DNA of 64,000 bases from contig OX485807.1 of assembly GCA_950295325.1 (NCBI GenBank), positions 21,113,666 to 21,177,665 of the forward strand, read 5' to 3'. Source of the DNA: Polytrichum commune (Eukaryota; Streptophyta; Polytrichopsida; Polytrichales; Polytrichaceae). The notes below the pieces were generated by a model. It was given only the letters and a program-made list of their open reading frames with translations, did not search any database and was not told the DNA's origin. Position numbers and translations under genes: made by a program. Shown piece after piece: positions 9,999 through 21,959 of this stretch. Positions within the stretch are counted from its first letter, which is position 1. Every line of letters starts with the position of its first letter.

Positions 9999-12176
9999 CA
10001 GCTAGTTGGCTATAATTTTGAACTCACAGAGACAGGTCGCACATTACGACATAATGCACTTGGACGCCGTTATGTGTCACGTGACAAGAATACGGATCGA
10101 ACTGGGATAGTACACGTAAACTACTGCAGTAGGGCATTAGAGTGGGTGAATATGAAACAATTATTCTCAGAGGTGTTCACTCAGTTGTCAATACCACATA
10201 TTATACCTTTTTTGCTTAACATTATGTTCGCTTGGAATTTACTGCCTAATGTCTCCAGAGTTTGTTATAGACCTGCTTTAGTATTCAAAGATTTCAATGT
10301 GGGTGCACACATGACGGGCTCATACGAATGTATGTGTAACAGTTCTAAGAGACTGATACAGTTTCTAGACCCAGATACCATAGATGATACCAATGGTGAT
10401 CCAAGGATGCATGTACGCACCATGGATACAACCATAATACATCACCATGGATTAAGAGAAGCAGTGACCTTAGGATTGAATCACATACCTTTACGAAATA
10501 CTAATATACGTGAGACTGTCCAAGTGGTAATGGATACGTTTGAACAGGTTTGCCGACTTTTGAAAGTAGACGAACTTATTGACGTGGACATGGCATCTAA
10601 AATCGTTCGAGCAAGGTCAAGAGACAAACTGTTATCAGCCATAAAAGAAAATCTTTTTGGCTTCAGATATTCAAAACCATACCTCTTCTCTGAAAAGGCA
10701 GTGGAAAATGAATTGTCTTGGCTCATGAAGCATGTATTCATATCGGGACTAGATAAAGCAACTAGTAATGCTTGTTTCATATGCATTACTCACATAAGAA
10801 ATCAAGCCTTGATAAGACTCAACAGTCCTGATTTTGAACCATGCCAACATGACAATGCATGGGACTCTGTAGAGGATGTCACAAACAAGGTAAAGATGGA
10901 ATTGAAATCCCTCTTACCCGAACTACCCATACATGAGGAAGAACTTCCTTATATAATGGCGATATACAAAGTCCACAAAATGAAATATAGGTGGATCTCC
11001 AATGCATTTGGGACCCTATATGTAAATATTGCCACACTCCTTACCATATCAACTATGGCACTACTTGATGAGGTAAAGGAATGGGCTACTCTCACGGTCA
11101 AAGGGTATAGTAATTTCCTTGGTATTGACACGTCAATATATTGGATTATAGACTCAATTACAGATTTTACCTTAAACATTCCTGAAAGTATCAACAACAT
11201 ATATGTTGCTGATATAACAAGATGTTTCGAGTCTATTCCAATTTCGGGCAAAGATACATTATATGACGCTATGGAGTTTATCACTCAAATTGGTATATCC
11301 AATATGAAACGAAAACATCCTAAATCTGAACACCTCCTCTGGGTTAGGATTAACGACAAAGGAGTTACCACTAAAGCACTATGGGCATCTAAATGCCCTA
11401 AGTATGGGGAATGGTTCCCAATACCAATCCCTAAATTCCTACAAATTCACAAATGGTTGACAACTAACTGTTATGTACGATTGGGAGACCAGGTATGGAA
11501 ACAGGTACTCGGTATACCCATGGGTTTTTCATGTTCACCTCTTTGGTGTAACTTATATCTCATGTCATATGAGATTAAGTTTATACAGAGGTTAGCTAGA
11601 CTTGGACAAACAACAATCCTAGCTAAATTTAAGTACGCATTTCGATATATCGATGACTTGTGTTGGATTAACGTGGGTGAGGCTAATATGTTCCTCGATC
11701 CTACACAACCAAGACACAGAGATAATCCATTATGGATCTACCCATTGGATATTATTGAAATCAAGACTGAAGTGTCTCAGTTTTCATTAAACCATCCACA
11801 GTCTGGCATCAAAGCACATTTTATGAATGTGTTAATCACTGTTACAGACGAGGACTCTGGTCTATTCATCATGCAGAAGTACGATAAACGACGTGAGTTA
11901 CCATTCAGTTACTCTCAGTTTATAAAATTCAAGTCGAACAGACCGGTTAAACAGGCTTACAATGTGGTTATTTCCCAAACTGTACCCATACTATACCTAT
12001 CAAGCAACCAGGACGTAGCTTTGCAGGAGATAAGAGCTCTGTTCACAGTGCTATCTGCTAATGGGTTCCGCAGTACCAAACTACAACAAATAGTGATTAA
12101 GTTCCTGACTAACAACCACTTTCCTGCGTTGCGATTTAATAAAGACCATCTTCTGCAACTGCTGCAAGGTATGTAA
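9999..12176 (+). CDS. Reverse transcriptase, Penelope-like/telomerase-grade
   Basis: The frame is open from 9999 to TAA at 12174-12176, about 725 codons. The apparent start at 10074 is a GTG, and coding-like sequence (GYNFELTETGRTLRHNALG) precedes it. The first in-frame ATG is downstream within the conserved region, so translation probably needs a frameshift, splice or unusual start. Residues counted from 10074: YKVHK near 298-302 followed by RWISNA; motif A VADITRCFESIP with Asp 380; motif B GIPMGFSCSPLWCN near 480; motif C RYIDD at 524-528; a thumb-like conserved block KYDKRRELPF near 602 and SNRPVKQAYN. All catalytic aspartates are present. No RNase H, integrase or GIY-YIG domain follows. 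The YIDD box with GIPMG and the KxHK block fit Penelope-like elements better than Gypsy, Copia or LINE; an unclassified algal/plant RT lineage is the alternative. Confidence 0.75.
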   Translation, partial: QLVGYNFELTETGRTLRHNALGRRYVSRDKNTDRTGIVHVNYCSRALEWVNMKQLFSEVFTQLSIPHIIPFLLNIMFAWNLLPNVSRVCYRPALVFKDFNVGAHMTGSYECMCNSSKRLIQFLDPDTIDDTNGDPRMHVRTMDTTIIHHHGLREAVTLGLNHIPLRNTNIRETVQVVMDTFEQVCRLLKVDELIDVDMASKIVRARSRDKLLSAIKENLFGFRYSKPYLFSEKAVENELSWLMKHVFISGLDKATSNACFICITHIRNQALIRLNSPDFEPCQHDNAWDSVEDVTNKVKMELKSLLPELPIHEEELPYIMAIYKVHKMKYRWISNAFGTLYVNIATLLTISTMALLDEVKEWATLTVKGYSNFLGIDTSIYWIIDSITDFTLNIPESINNIYVADITRCFESIPISGKDTLYDAMEFITQIGISNMKRKHPKSEHLLWVRINDKGVTTKALWASKCPKYGEWFPIPIPKFLQIHKWLTTNCYVRLGDQVWKQVLGIPMGFSCSPLWCNLYLMSYEIKFIQRLARLGQTTILAKFKYAFRYIDDLCWINVGEANMFLDPTQPRHRDNPLWIYPLDIIEIKTEVSQFSLNHPQSGIKAHFMNVLITVTDEDSGLFIMQKYDKRRELPFSYSQFIKFKSNRPVKQAYNVVISQTVPILYLSSNQDVALQEIRALFTVLSANGFRSTKLQQIVIKFLTNNHFPALRFNKDHLLQLLQGM

Positions 12177-12302
12177 CTCTTACTACTATTTACAGTATTG
12201 CATAAAGGGAGTATATGTAATTGGATACCAATGAATGATGTATACAAATCGCATGAGAGTGACAGAGAGAAAAATAAACAGGGTGACTGGTATGCATACC
12301 GT

Positions 12303-12329
12303 GAGTGGATGCATAACCAGCATCCACTC
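12303..12329 (+). repeat. 10-bp stem hairpin 3' of RT
   Basis: GAGTGGATGC and its exact complement GCATCCACTC flank a 7-base loop (ATAACCA), between the RT stop codon and R2. Its place at the 3' end of the internal region suggests a template-recognition or RNA-end structure; that is inference. Confidence 0.55.
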
Positions 12330-12387
12330 CTATACACTTATGACCTACTAGGGGTTTGGTGGAGGGTCTCTCTCTCTCTCTCCCTAT

Positions 12388-13473
12388 CTTGCTCTTGTTT
12401 AAAGCCATATATTTTGTTTAAGCTTGTATTCCTTTACTTTATACCTATCATGCACACATAAATAAAAAAGTAGTTACTGTATGGACTAAGTGTTCATAAG
12501 TATAGATGAATGATACAAGGTGACTAGGGTTAAGGATGTAGAACACATCCCTAACACGTGGTAAAATTAGGGTTGTACAGAACTTACCTTGGGTAAGATC
12601 TCCAATATAAACCCGTAAACCCTAAAAGAGGCTCTTTTTTACCATTCGCACAAGGGCTTGGTGAGGTAACTTGGAGCACACTTGCTGGGATACTAGATAC
12701 GTGTGCTAAGTGAAGTAGAGGATACTTAGGCTATTCACAAAGGAGAGCATTCTACTTGTGGTGATACAATCATGGCTAAAGAACAGGTTTGAACACCCAT
12801 TTGACATTTTGTAATGAGTGTTACTACTAGCAATACTAATATGCATGTAATGTAAGTTTGATGTGTGTGACATGGATAACAACTGGGTCCTGCTGTTATT
12901 TACCTCGTGTACGTAACTAATCCTCAATTATTTGTTGGTTGGTTGCATGGGCACAGGTGAGGCAGGCCCTTCACACTTACAATACTACGAAGTATTGTGA
13001 ATATGACATTTTATGTATTCCTTTTGGTTGATACTACTAGGCATATCTCCTGGTATGTTTTCCATATATATAATAGTTAGGGTACATCCTTGTTGGAGCA
13101 ATGCATGAAGAGAGGTAATTAGATCTACAAAGGTATGATGGGGTCAGCCACAATTTGTTTTTGAGTACTTAGGAACTATGTATGAGTACTGAAACCCTAA
13201 GTATGATACAAATACTTATGAAAGTACAGTATATCGCATTATTACATGTTTGTATTGTTTACATACAATTAGACATGGGCGTTTACAAAGAGCATTGAAC
13301 ATACTTAGCCTTAAAACGATATGATGAGAAGGTTTGATTTGAGGTAATGAGGGTTATGAAAAAGTTCCCACCCACCCACCCTTGCATTGCAATGAAGAAG
13401 ACATTGAAGGATTAGGCCTCTGAAAAGAGGAAGTTCAAGCTTTGCAAAAAGCGTTGAAAAGTCAGCTCTCTCT
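12388..13473 (+). repeat. 3' terminal direct repeat (pseudo-LTR) R2
   Basis: Copy of R1 at constant offset 5,197. Preceded by TCTCTCTCCCTAT and ended by CTCTCTCTC. It is immediately followed by an older relative, R3. Confidence 0.85.
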
Positions 13474-14583
13474 CATGACATAGATTTTGATTTTAAAGTC
13501 TTACATTAATCTATCTAGCAATGGCCCTCTTTATAAGTTGAGGACTATAGGCTCAGGTAATTCTAAATCTACATACATGGAAAGAAATTATACTTACCAT
13601 GAATTGGATGTAACAAGGATGTAGATGAATAAAGCAAAATAACCATAGTAACAAACGTGAACCACGTCTCTAATCCATGGTAAAAATAGGGTTCACAAGA
13701 ACTTACCATAGGTATAAACTATAATATAAACCCTTGACCCTAAAAAATGCCTCGATTTTACCATTCACGCAAGTGAAAGGTGTGGCGAGCTTTGTGTATA
13801 CACGTTAGGGTAATAGATACGTGCTAAGAGTAAGAGAAACTAAGGCTCATCGCCAAGAGGAGTATTCTACTTGGAGTAACCCAATCATGGCCAAGGAACA
13901 AATCTGAACACCCATATGTTGTTTTACAATGAGTGTTGTATTTTGAAATACTTTGATGCATTTGAAATGGATTAAGTGTGTGCGACATGGATAACAATTG
14001 GGTCCTCCTGTTATTTACCTCGTGTACGTAACTAATCCTCAATTGTTTGTTGGTTGGTTGCATGGGCACATGTGAGGCATGCCCTTCACACATTCAATAC
14101 AATGATGTATTGTGATTATGACATTCTATGCATATCTATTGGTTGAGGAAACTAGGAACATTTCCCTTGTAAGTACTCCATGCATGTGGTGGATTAAGTA
14201 TGTGTACTTTGAAGTAAAACAAGGAGATAGATGTTCAAACTACAACGTATGGGGCAGGCATAATCAAACATTTGTTGTAGGAAGCCATGTGACAACATAA
14301 ATTCTTAATAAGGTACATTTTCTTGCAAAACATATTAGATTATGAGACAAGATGTATATGTTGTTCAACACACCCATTTAGGCATGATGGCAAATATTAA
14401 GCTCTATTATGCAAAATGTTATTATGATTCCAAATAGAAAGATGCAAAAGAGGTAGAAAGAGTCTTGTGGACATTCCCTCCCACCCACACTTGTATTGCA
14501 AAGAAGAAGAAATTAAAGGATCTAGCCTTTGAAAAGAGGAAGTTCAAACTTTGTAAAACTTTTGAAAAGTCAACCCTCTCTCA
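13474..14583 (+). repeat. Diverged third copy of the direct repeat (R3)
   Basis: It abuts R2 and aligns with R1/R2 over most of its length despite substitutions and indels: shared segments include TCCTGTTATTTACCTCGTG, GTTGGTTGGTTGCATGGGCA, GAAAAGAGGAAGTTCAA and a terminal AAAAGTCAACCCTCTCTC. Its first about 100 bp are hard to align. It looks like the repeat left by an earlier insertion of the same family in the same place. Confidence 0.7.
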
Positions 14584-14633
14584 AAAACAAAAACAAAAAC
14601 AAAAACAAAACAAACAAAAAATGAAGGAGGGAG

Positions 14634-14998
14634 GGAATTGTTGTCTACTATTGTGCCTCTCATTCATCCAACATACAAACTTGACCCCCCCCCCCGCTCT
14701 TATCTCAAAAGACTTGGACTATGTAGTGGGCGCTCTATTTCATCTTTACTAGTGCCATAATGTAATTTCCATGTGGGATTCAAGCAGGTCCTAGCCAACG
14801 TAAGATTGACATGTGGCAACAACTTAAGGGACAAAATAATTTACACTTTCTCGTAATAGAGAGCCCTCTACAATACTTGGGGTGTTTAAAAGTAATGTTG
14901 ATGTCATATCAACTATAAATAGTTAAAAAGTGCATATTATTTTAGGGTTTTATGTTGACGAATGAGAGGTATCCTCGTGTATGATAATGCCCTCTCTC
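14634..14998. mobile_element. Foldback MITE family F, copy 2
   Basis: Left arm GCCTCTCATTCATCCAACAT, right arm ATGTTGACGAATGAGAGGTA followed by GTGTATGATAATGCC and a CTCTCTC end. The interior includes a C homopolymer and is longer than in other copies. Directly preceded by an (AAAAAC)n run. Confidence 0.55.
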
Positions 14999-16782
14999 TC
15001 CCAAAATAAAAACCCTTTTGTACTTCCACATGCATGGGTACGGTTATGTTGAGTGCCGTGCTCAAGGTTTTGTCCGTGTAGGCTAAAGGTCGTGTGCATG
15101 CATTCACCCACAGTGGAAACAAATGGGTGATGTCATCAATTTGGATGAATGACAATTTGTGCCCCTAAAAAAAACAATTCGGATGAATGACGCATGCCAT
15201 TTTTCTAAAGCAAGGTTGCATCCATGTAGAATAACTAATCCACCCCCATTAAAGTTTTTGTTTTGCTTCGCTTGAGCATGTGTTGATGAGGTTAGACATG
15301 GCACCAAATTGACTGCACCAAATAGTGTGGGTGGGTGGAAATAGTGTAGAAATAACTAAATAGTCAAGGTTGGGATTACCGTGGATCTAAGAGCCCCGGT
15401 CTTCACCTAAATCTTTCAGAGATGGATTTGAATCACTAAATATCATTTGGTGAAGTAGATTCTAACATTGCCATTTTCAAAGAGTATATGGAACAACAAA
15501 TATCAACAAGTGACATTAATATCTCCGTTTTTTGTTAATTCTAATATTAGCAATCGAGGAGGATATAAAACCTATGATCAAAGTAATTTGGGTCCCAAGT
15601 TTCCAAGAAGCCTTAATTGATTCCTTCTTTTGTCGTTCCTAGAGGTTGTTATTTCATTCTAGTAGGTGTACACTCAAATATTGTAAGAAATAGTATTTCT
15701 TCAAAATTCCATTTCCTATTTCTGCATTTGTTTTCCTATTGTAATGTAGATGTGCCTAATTTGGTTATTTATCTTACATGGACGCCTATATATTGAGTGG
15801 TATGTGGTTTGGTGTGGCTCTAAACATGGTTACCAAATAGACATGTGTTTAAAAGAGACTACAATCCGCACGCGGGGGGGGGGGGGGGGGGTAAGATGAA
15901 CCATGTCCAATGAAGGGTTGTTTTCACAAGAGCTATGAAGTAAGGATGCACACAATATTCAATAAATACATTTAATATGTTTTCAAAATGCACTTTTTGA
16001 AACCCTATATGTATGTTGAGTGTTTTGTAAATTCTACTCATTTGGAATTTATTCCACCCTTATATTCCTCTTGCATGTGGATCTTAACATTCTACAATGA
16101 GTGACCTATCTAGTATTGGAATGTGTGCAGTGGACTAAAGTGTTTATTCTCGACAGGGGAGAGTAGTTTTGTTCCAATGGCCCTTTGTCTGGTGGGCACT
16201 AGGTCATTAACAATACGAACAAACATTTTATTCACACTAGCCTTGAAAGAGGTTTGGAGTTTCTATCTCTGGAATGTGTGCTCAAGATATGAAAACTATG
16301 CAAATTTCAATAGTTAACATTTGAGGGGGGGGGTGGGTCTTATACGATCATTTAATGAGTCAGATCAACACTTTGATAATGAATAAGATATTCATACAAG
16401 CTTCAAAAATTACGAGAAAAGAGAATGTGGTCTTGATTTGGATTTGTTGACCATCTTGTACTGATCACATGTGGGCAAATAAAATTTTCAGCCATTCAAG
16501 ACCCACCTACCTTAACACTAAACTTCACGAGAGACCCGTTTTGGGCTTATGCATAACATTTAGAGACAAATTCGTCCAAAAGGAAGGTGAACGGAAGGTC
16601 ACAATGGGTATCATTGTGTTTCTCATGAATTTTTCTTGTCAATGATGATGATCCCAGTTCAATATGAAAAGATGGTTGTTCACAAGAATGTTTAAAGTCA
16701 ATAATGAACTAACGTTTTCCTTTGATTATACATTACTACTTACTGCATCAAGAGATTTCCAACATTGTAACTACACTTTTGG
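14999..16782. other. Gene-free DNA with family G fragments and poly(G)
   Basis: No gene seen. About 15790-15870 and 16325-16540 carry family G landmarks (GTGGTATGTGGTTTGG, ACATGTGTTTAAAAGAGACT; later TTTGATAATGAATAAGATATT). The two pieces are separated by about 450 bp beginning with an 18-G tract at 15874, so the copy appears interrupted. Confidence 0.45.
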
Positions 16783-17012
16783 AGAGAGGGGGTTATCACA
16801 TAAGATCATACCTCTCATTCATTTAACATGAAACTCTTGGAATAGTATGCAACATATTATCATTATTACTTAATTGGACACTAGAGTTCATTTTAAAGAT
16901 CACAAGTTCGTCTAGTCCAAGTTAATTGAGATGAATCGGCAACAAACATGTAGGGGGTCAACTTTTGATGTTGGGTGGAAGAGAGGTATGCTTATATCCC
17001 TCTCTCCTACAC
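16783..17012. mobile_element. Foldback MITE family F, copy 3
   Basis: Left arm ATACCTCTCATTCATTTAAC, centre TTGAGATGAATCGGCAACAA, right arm GTTGGGTGGAAGAGAGGTA followed by TGCTTATATCCCTCTC. More diverged than the 33.8-kb copy. Confidence 0.5.
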
Positions 17013-20000
17013 CACTCAATGCGAGAGTAAACTTTGAAGTGACTAGCCAAATAATTAGATATCCACAAAGTGAAGGGATAAAGAAAGAAAGAAAACATAA
17101 TTAATGAATCTTGTGGCATTTAAACAAGATGGTCCCCTAGCTAGTTAATGGTATGACCTAGGTGGACTACTGGATCACAAAATAACATGGGAGTGACATG
17201 GAATCCTACATGTAAAAAATTGGACAATATTTGGTGGTCACCTAGATTTGGCGGTGAGAGAACCTTAATAAGTCGTCTCAATGGAAAATAAGGTGACCAT
17301 GTTAGATGAAAATATATGCTTCAATGTATTTCATTTGATAGAATACCTATTTTTCTTTAGAATATTTTCATTTTCATTAAAAACACTATCTCATGATATA
17401 AGTCCCATGTATGCTATGTCCCGTGACCAAGGCCTTTAAAAAGTTATGTGTATTTCTCTTGGTCATGGTCTCTGGACCACTGACCATGACCACAAGAAAT
17501 CCCTGATCGTTTTTCTCACGGACTCATATCGAAGAGATTGACCTACATGCTCAGTGCATGCTCACCATTATGAGCTCAATGGTCAATATGAACACTTGAG
17601 CATGAAAATCTTAACTCATGATAGTGAATGAGATAATCACATTACATCAATTAACTGAGCCACAAGGTTGGGTGGGACCGAGAATATGTCATGTAAGGTG
17701 CTAAATTATACCTTATGGATGATTGTTTATAAGTAGAATAAACCTAAAAAACAAGTGGGATTCAAATGAAACACCGTCATTGAATATTATTAGAATGGAA
17801 CGGTTGATAGCAACTAAACAATGTTATGCATACAAGCTCCAAAAATTATGAGCAAAAAACTACAAGCTAAACTTAACATAAGGAGATGTCCATAAGCAAG
17901 GTATAAGATTTTGACAGTAAATATTCACACAAAATCATGTAGAAATATGGATAAACGGAGTTGTCTCACATGACTCAAAAACTACATATGCACAACATAG
18001 TCTCTAAGCACAAAGGAATAACATATGATGGATTATAAAAAGAAAGAAAAATTGCATAGGATAGTGAGTTCTATCTGTACCTTGTTTACAACAATTTATG
18101 TCTTCAATCAAGGTATAAATCAACTTCATTAGAGAATATATATATATATATATAAATAGAAGGCTACTCCAAAAAGAAACAACTCAAAGTAAAGTTGTCA
18201 ACAACAACAAAATTTCGTTTTTCTTGTCTCCAAATCCCCATTGACACTTTCTTGCAACGTGAAGTTAAGGCTTAAAGTGCAAAGTAGGTAAAGCATGGAA
18301 AAGTGCCGGGCCCCCAAGGCACGACAAATTGAGCCGGGCCCAACGATTTGATGCCCAAATTCCACCATGTTTGACTAGTTGTTAGCTTAGCGAGATTCTT
18401 GGGGCAAACTCACGGTCCGCACGACACTTGGAGTCTCACCCGCAAGAGAGAGAGAGTAAGGAAGGGGTTGTTTACATCATGCATCACAAAGTCGTCCCTC
18501 GTTCCTCTAAAATATGTGATTGGCCATTGAATTCATCCTGGGACCACTTCGGTTTACATTACAAAAAGAATGTTAGAGCAACCATGGAACTTGAAGTCCC
18601 CCAAAAGGGTTGTTTTCAAGCCTACATTCTTCACTGTCACGGTCCAACAAGTTTTCCGGTGAGAGAGGCACAAGAGGCAAAAAATAAAGAAATCAAACAG
18701 TTGAAAAATATTAGTTTTGTTCTCTTGCTACAAATGTCAAGGGACATTGGTAGAGAAATGATGTTTTAATACATGAGGGCAATCACAGTTGGGGTACCAA
18801 GAATGGGTGTCTAACGGTTAAAAGAATAGATTATATAACTTTACAAAGTTGGGGTGCTTAGATCTGTATTGTGGAGCATATTCTGGATCATACCTACTTT
18901 TAATATTCCATATCGAGTACACTGACAAAGTTAATTTACAAGGATTAGGGTTATCTAAGATATGAATTTGATTCCTTAACGAACATCCATGGGTGCTATC
19001 AAAATTGTTGACCTTAGGATCAAGGAATGAAAAGGACAACAAACATTAATTGAAATGACCCCAATTTTTTCCCTCACAATTATCATTCAATTGTGTACCA
19101 ATAGAACTGAAATTATATTGCATACCAATTGTGTAGCTTTACATATGACACCAAACATGGCCAACAATACACAATAACATGGCTACATAAAAAAAGAACG
19201 ATTAGTATTAGAATTGGACATAAAAATATATATGTATGGACACATGACACTTACACCAAGGCACTAGGATGGAAAACATGAGATAGTTCACCTCCGATGT
19301 ACACTTCAATAATGAAATTGCTATTGATGTGGCCCAAACAAGTCATACAACCTCTTCCCAAGTCCTATGACCTATCTACTCATTTCATAAAGGATTTATC
19401 TATTATTGGTGATTATTTAATAATAAATAATGTATTTCTTGATGAATCCTATGACCTATCTGCTTATGTATTTAAATTTTATTGATCAAATCATAATAAA
19501 TCATAATAAACGCCGAGATCCAATGAAGTGTGCATGTGGCAAAAATGTTCTCTTACATGGGACAACTTCGTGATTCATGACGTAAACAACCCTAGAAGAT
19601 ACTCGAGGTCCCAATCCGGATCCAAAGCTTGTCTGAGTAAGTGGGTTTATTTTAACGAGTTTTTCCAAGCCATACTTAACCCTTTTTAACCTCCTTGTGG
19701 GGCCACCCCTAGGTGAGGAATCAAGGAGACATTGGAGAAAGATTAATGGACCAAGCCCATACACATAAAGGTCGAATATGGTTTGCAACTTCAATATCTA
19801 TCATGCCCTTAAACCAACACCATTCAAGCTCGACAAGGTTGCCCTCTTAACAATGTTATGATACTCAAAACTCATCACTTAATTCTCATATTAGGTCATC
19901 TAAACTATTCACGAAGGCAATCTAAATTGCACATATTAATTCTACAAAATTAACTCAAAAAGCAAGACGTCTAGTCTTGGCTCATGTTCATCCAAAGTGG

Positions 20001-21959
20001 CACTAAAGAGAGAGAGAGAGAGATTCTTCAACTTGATCATAGCCACGAGTTCATATGTAAACCCAAGGCATGTTTACAAAATAGACCTATGGGACAATTG
20101 CTATTGCCTCTTGTTGGGGGTGATCCTTATGAGTAACCATGAGTAACCAAAGACGATGGGGGATATTTTTGACCCTATTTTGTCGGTTTGTTGATATGTT
20201 TATTGGTATATGATTTTTGTGTACCATTGTATGTATTTTGAAAGTGGGTGTTATGAGAACATGGTGTATGTACATGTTGTAACATGTGTTGAGTTTGTTT
20301 CCCAGGGCTATTTATTCCTTTGGCTCAACTAATTGAGGATGCATTATGATGTAGGATTAGTTCTTGGGGTTTGGTGCCCATTTGGTTGATTTTGTTGGTT
20401 GCATGGGTGGGAATTATTGGGTCTCAATGGTTTTCCAATTTTTCTTTGTTGAGTATGAGTGAGATGAGATACCAAATGGCTATTAAGTGAATTCATTGCA
20501 TGCATGTATGAATGGGCATTAGGAGTATGAAGTATTGTTCAAATAGGATGGTAATATTGTCCATGTGGATACCTTCTCGGATGCTTGTTGTGAGGATAGT
20601 GAGCGTGACATATCATTTGGAGTTTTGGGTGGTATAGTGAGTGGTTTTCTCTTGGGTGGTGGTGGTGATGAAGATTACAATGTTTGAGTTGAGTTTGGTG
20701 AGACATTGGCATGGTCTTGTGATGCAAATGCAAGAATATAACCATGTAAGAGTTGTATTGTTCATAACAACACTTATAGAATAGAACATTAATTTTTATA
20801 AACATAAAATGGAAGTACGACTTCAAATAAGGTACAAAACTACAAAATACGAACTAAAGGCCACATTTGGAGTTGAATTGTGACAACCATTGGATTTTAA
20901 CACGAGGTGGAATTGGACCCGAGTCTATGATGTTCATTAAGATGCACATATATTCTCATATATTCTCATATATTCTACTACCTATTGTGAGACTCTAATA
21001 CGTTTGGCTTTGGTCTCCCACGTGCTTTGACAATCCCACGTCTCCATGGTAGACTTACCCATCCACTTCATCCGCTTGGTGCAATGTAGGCTCCATGCCA
21101 CGTAAGATTATTCTTTCTCCAACCACATTATAGTTTTGTTCGAGAGCCGGAACTCCTTATCATTGGAATCCTAGTTTGGTGTTCTCCTCTCACCAATAGC
21201 AATTGAGCGTACTTCTATAGAGCGTCCACAATTATGTCTTTTGTGGTATTAAAATACACCAATATGCATTCTTTTATCACATAGTATCATGATTAAGTTG
21301 GGTTCAAGTTTACCTTCAACCATATCTAAAACTATTGTTGTTCCAAAGTAATTGGCTTCTACTACTCCTCTTCCATGCTCTGGCTTTGAAGGTCTCTCTT
21401 AGTGTCACATGATAGTTACAAACAAATAAAGATCCAAAGAAAACAAACTAAAACCATCTGCAAGCATGTTCTTATGTATTGTAGATGGGCAAGTAATAGC
21501 GTTGTGCTTGTGGTTATCATCATATAACATATATTTTTACGATTCCACAAAAACAATGCCCATGAAATTGTGAGGAGAGGGTGAATGGACATAGTGTGCT
21601 AGTGTAAAAGCACCGATTCTTCTTCTTCTTACTATGCCAATGAAATTCAACTACAACCATTTACTCATGTCATGGTGGTTTTGTTGTTGTGTGTACTCTG
21701 TCAATAAAGCTAATTAGGTAGAAACATTTAATTCCATCATTGACCCAATTCCAACATTTGTTTTTGTTCCAAACTATAAAACTCCGTGCTTCAAAATGAT
21801 TCCTAATGATGTTATTCTAAGGACCAAAATCGTAGTTCAAAAAGTGAGAAAGTAAAGCATCTATGCTTAATACTTCACTAAAGTGGATCCATTGTTTTGT
21901 TTTGTTTTGTTTTGTCATTTCTCATTCCTTCCTTTTAAAGATGAAAGGATTTTGTCATG
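17013..21959. other. Gene-free repetitive DNA
   Basis: No gene supported. About 18450-18680 resembles 36360-36590 (shared CATCATG, GATTGG, GACCACTTC and GTCCAAC.GGT landmarks in order), a dispersed repeat of roughly 270 bp. A (TA)n run lies near 18140. 20620-20680 is rich in GTGGTG. The remaining short open frames show no motif. Confidence 0.45.

Larger units (their letters stand above)
7191..13473 (+). mobile_element. Retroelement with Penelope-like RT and terminal direct repeats
   Basis: Two direct repeats of 1,086 bp (7191-8276 and 12388-13473, constant offset 5,197) enclose 4.1 kb containing a gag-like frame and a reverse transcriptase. I found one difference between the repeats by eye (8268 versus 13465) and no indel, implying recent insertion or homogenisation. 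The RT lacks the integrase, protease and RNase H of LTR retrotransposons. Its motifs resemble Penelope-like and related telomerase-grade RTs, whose elements often carry long pseudo-LTR direct repeats from partial tandem insertion. No GIY-YIG endonuclease is visible. Both repeat edges fall in CT microsatellite sequence, so no clean target duplication can be read. Confidence 0.7.
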
